NCBI GenBank assembly: GCA_934254835.1
Contig: CAKQMI010000015.1
Location: 1-37,453, forward strand
Direction: 5' to 3'
Length of the DNA stretch: 37,453 nucleotides
Source of the DNA: an uncultured Clostridia bacterium
GTDB taxonomy: Bacteria; Bacillota; Clostridia; Christensenellales; CAG-917
The notes below the pieces were generated by a model that was not told the DNA's origin, searched no databases, and worked only from the letters and a program-made list of their open reading frames with translations. Position 1 is the first letter of the stretch, and each line of letters opens with the position of its first letter. Positions 37,069 through 37,453 of the stretch are shown piece after piece. Both the position numbers and the translations under genes were made by a program.

Positions 37069-37453
37069 TTAACGTTTGCTGAACTGCGGAGCCTTTCTTG
37101 CTTTCTTAAGACCGTACTTCTTACGTTCTTTGGCGCGCGGATCACGGGTGAGGTAACCTTCTTTCTTGAGCGCACCACGAAGTTCGGGTTCTGCAACGAT
37201 GAGAGCGCGAGCGATGCCGTGGCGGATTGCGCCGGCTTGACCGGTGTAGCCACCGCCATAGACGTTGACGAAAACGTCGTATTTGTCAAGCGTGTTCGTA
37301 AGGACGAGGGGCTGACGTACGATAAGTTTCATCGTGTCTTGCGGGAAGTACTCGGTGATGTCGCGTTTGTTGATTATGATTGCGCCTTCTCCGCCGGGGA
37401 TAAGACGAACGCGGGCGATGGCCTTTTTACGACGGCCGGTGCCCCAATATTGA
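37069..37453 (-). CDS. rpsI: 30S ribosomal protein S9 (5' end missing)
   Basis: The frame runs off the right edge and covers all but the first few codons: it opens with QYWGTGRRKKAIARVRLIPG and ends with the conserved C-terminus KERKKYGLKKARKAPQFSKR. S9 reaches the P-site tRNA anticodon loop with this basic tail (final SKR). An internal ATG at 37332 is not the start, because the reading frame upstream is clearly S9. In Bacillota rpsI normally follows rplM, which would lie off the window. Confidence 0.97.
   Translation of the reverse strand, partial: QYWGTGRRKKAIARVRLIPGGEGAIIINKRDITEYFPQDTMKLIVRQPLVLTNTLDKYDVFVNVYGGGYTGQAGAIRHGIARALIVAEPELRGALKKEGYLTRDPRAKERKKYGLKKARKAPQFSKR

Noticed and set aside
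1..37453. tRNA genes or insertion-sequence transposases
   Set aside because: I searched the gene-free intervals by eye and saw no tRNA arms or transposase-like frames; a tRNAscan run would settle the tRNA question.

Overview
The window looks like chromosomal DNA of an uncultured Bacillota (Clostridia-like) bacterium. Supporting signs are a 16S rRNA 5' end at the left edge, a metG-tatD-(radical SAM)-ksgA operon, spmA-spmB, an SPFH/zinc-ribbon pair like Bacillus YdjI/YdjG, rpsI at the right edge, AGGAGG-type ribosome binding sites and sigma-A promoters. SpmAB suggests but does not prove sporulation. Most genes are on the minus strand; spmA, spmB and one small gene are on the plus strand.

Layout: 1-56 is the 16S rRNA start (minus), driven by tandem promoters P1 (457-485) and P2 (220-248). 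Upstream lie a 51-bp alternating purine-pyrimidine tract and an array of about 17 mini-hairpins in three 123-bp units (759-1086). 1136-2884 is an alkylglycerone-phosphate-synthase-like flavoprotein. 3049-7188 is the tightly overlapping metG-tatD-rSAM-ksgA operon. 7401-8449 is spmAB. 8510-9170 is a divergent pair (XRE repressor and a small unknown gene) around three operator-like repeats. 9178-9929 is a DUF1858 plus XRE-cupin operon. 9975-12135 is the SPFH and zinc-ribbon membrane pair. 12202-13122 is an AEC-family permease.

The centrepiece is one uninterrupted reading frame, 13214-34180, more than half of the window. It encodes a predicted lipoprotein of 6,988 residues (roughly 750 kDa) with its own promoter, ribosome binding site, lipobox and terminator. 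It contains about fifteen diverged copies of a beta-strand motif (LGLYY...LYxDLSG...KVKI), nearly all followed by a Ser/Ala/Asp-rich linker (SSTALASGD-like). Short Tyr-Gly repeats are inserted between some modules. I cannot assign a function. The alternating hydrophobic beta pattern makes a tandem LppX/LolA-like or AsmA/TamB-like lipid-handling scaffold a testable idea only.

Upstream of the giant gene is a MITE-like inverted repeat (34439-34565). Beyond it are two co-transcribed SDR-fold genes (34688-36974), both lacking the usual catalytic YxxxK pair, and then the end of rpsI.
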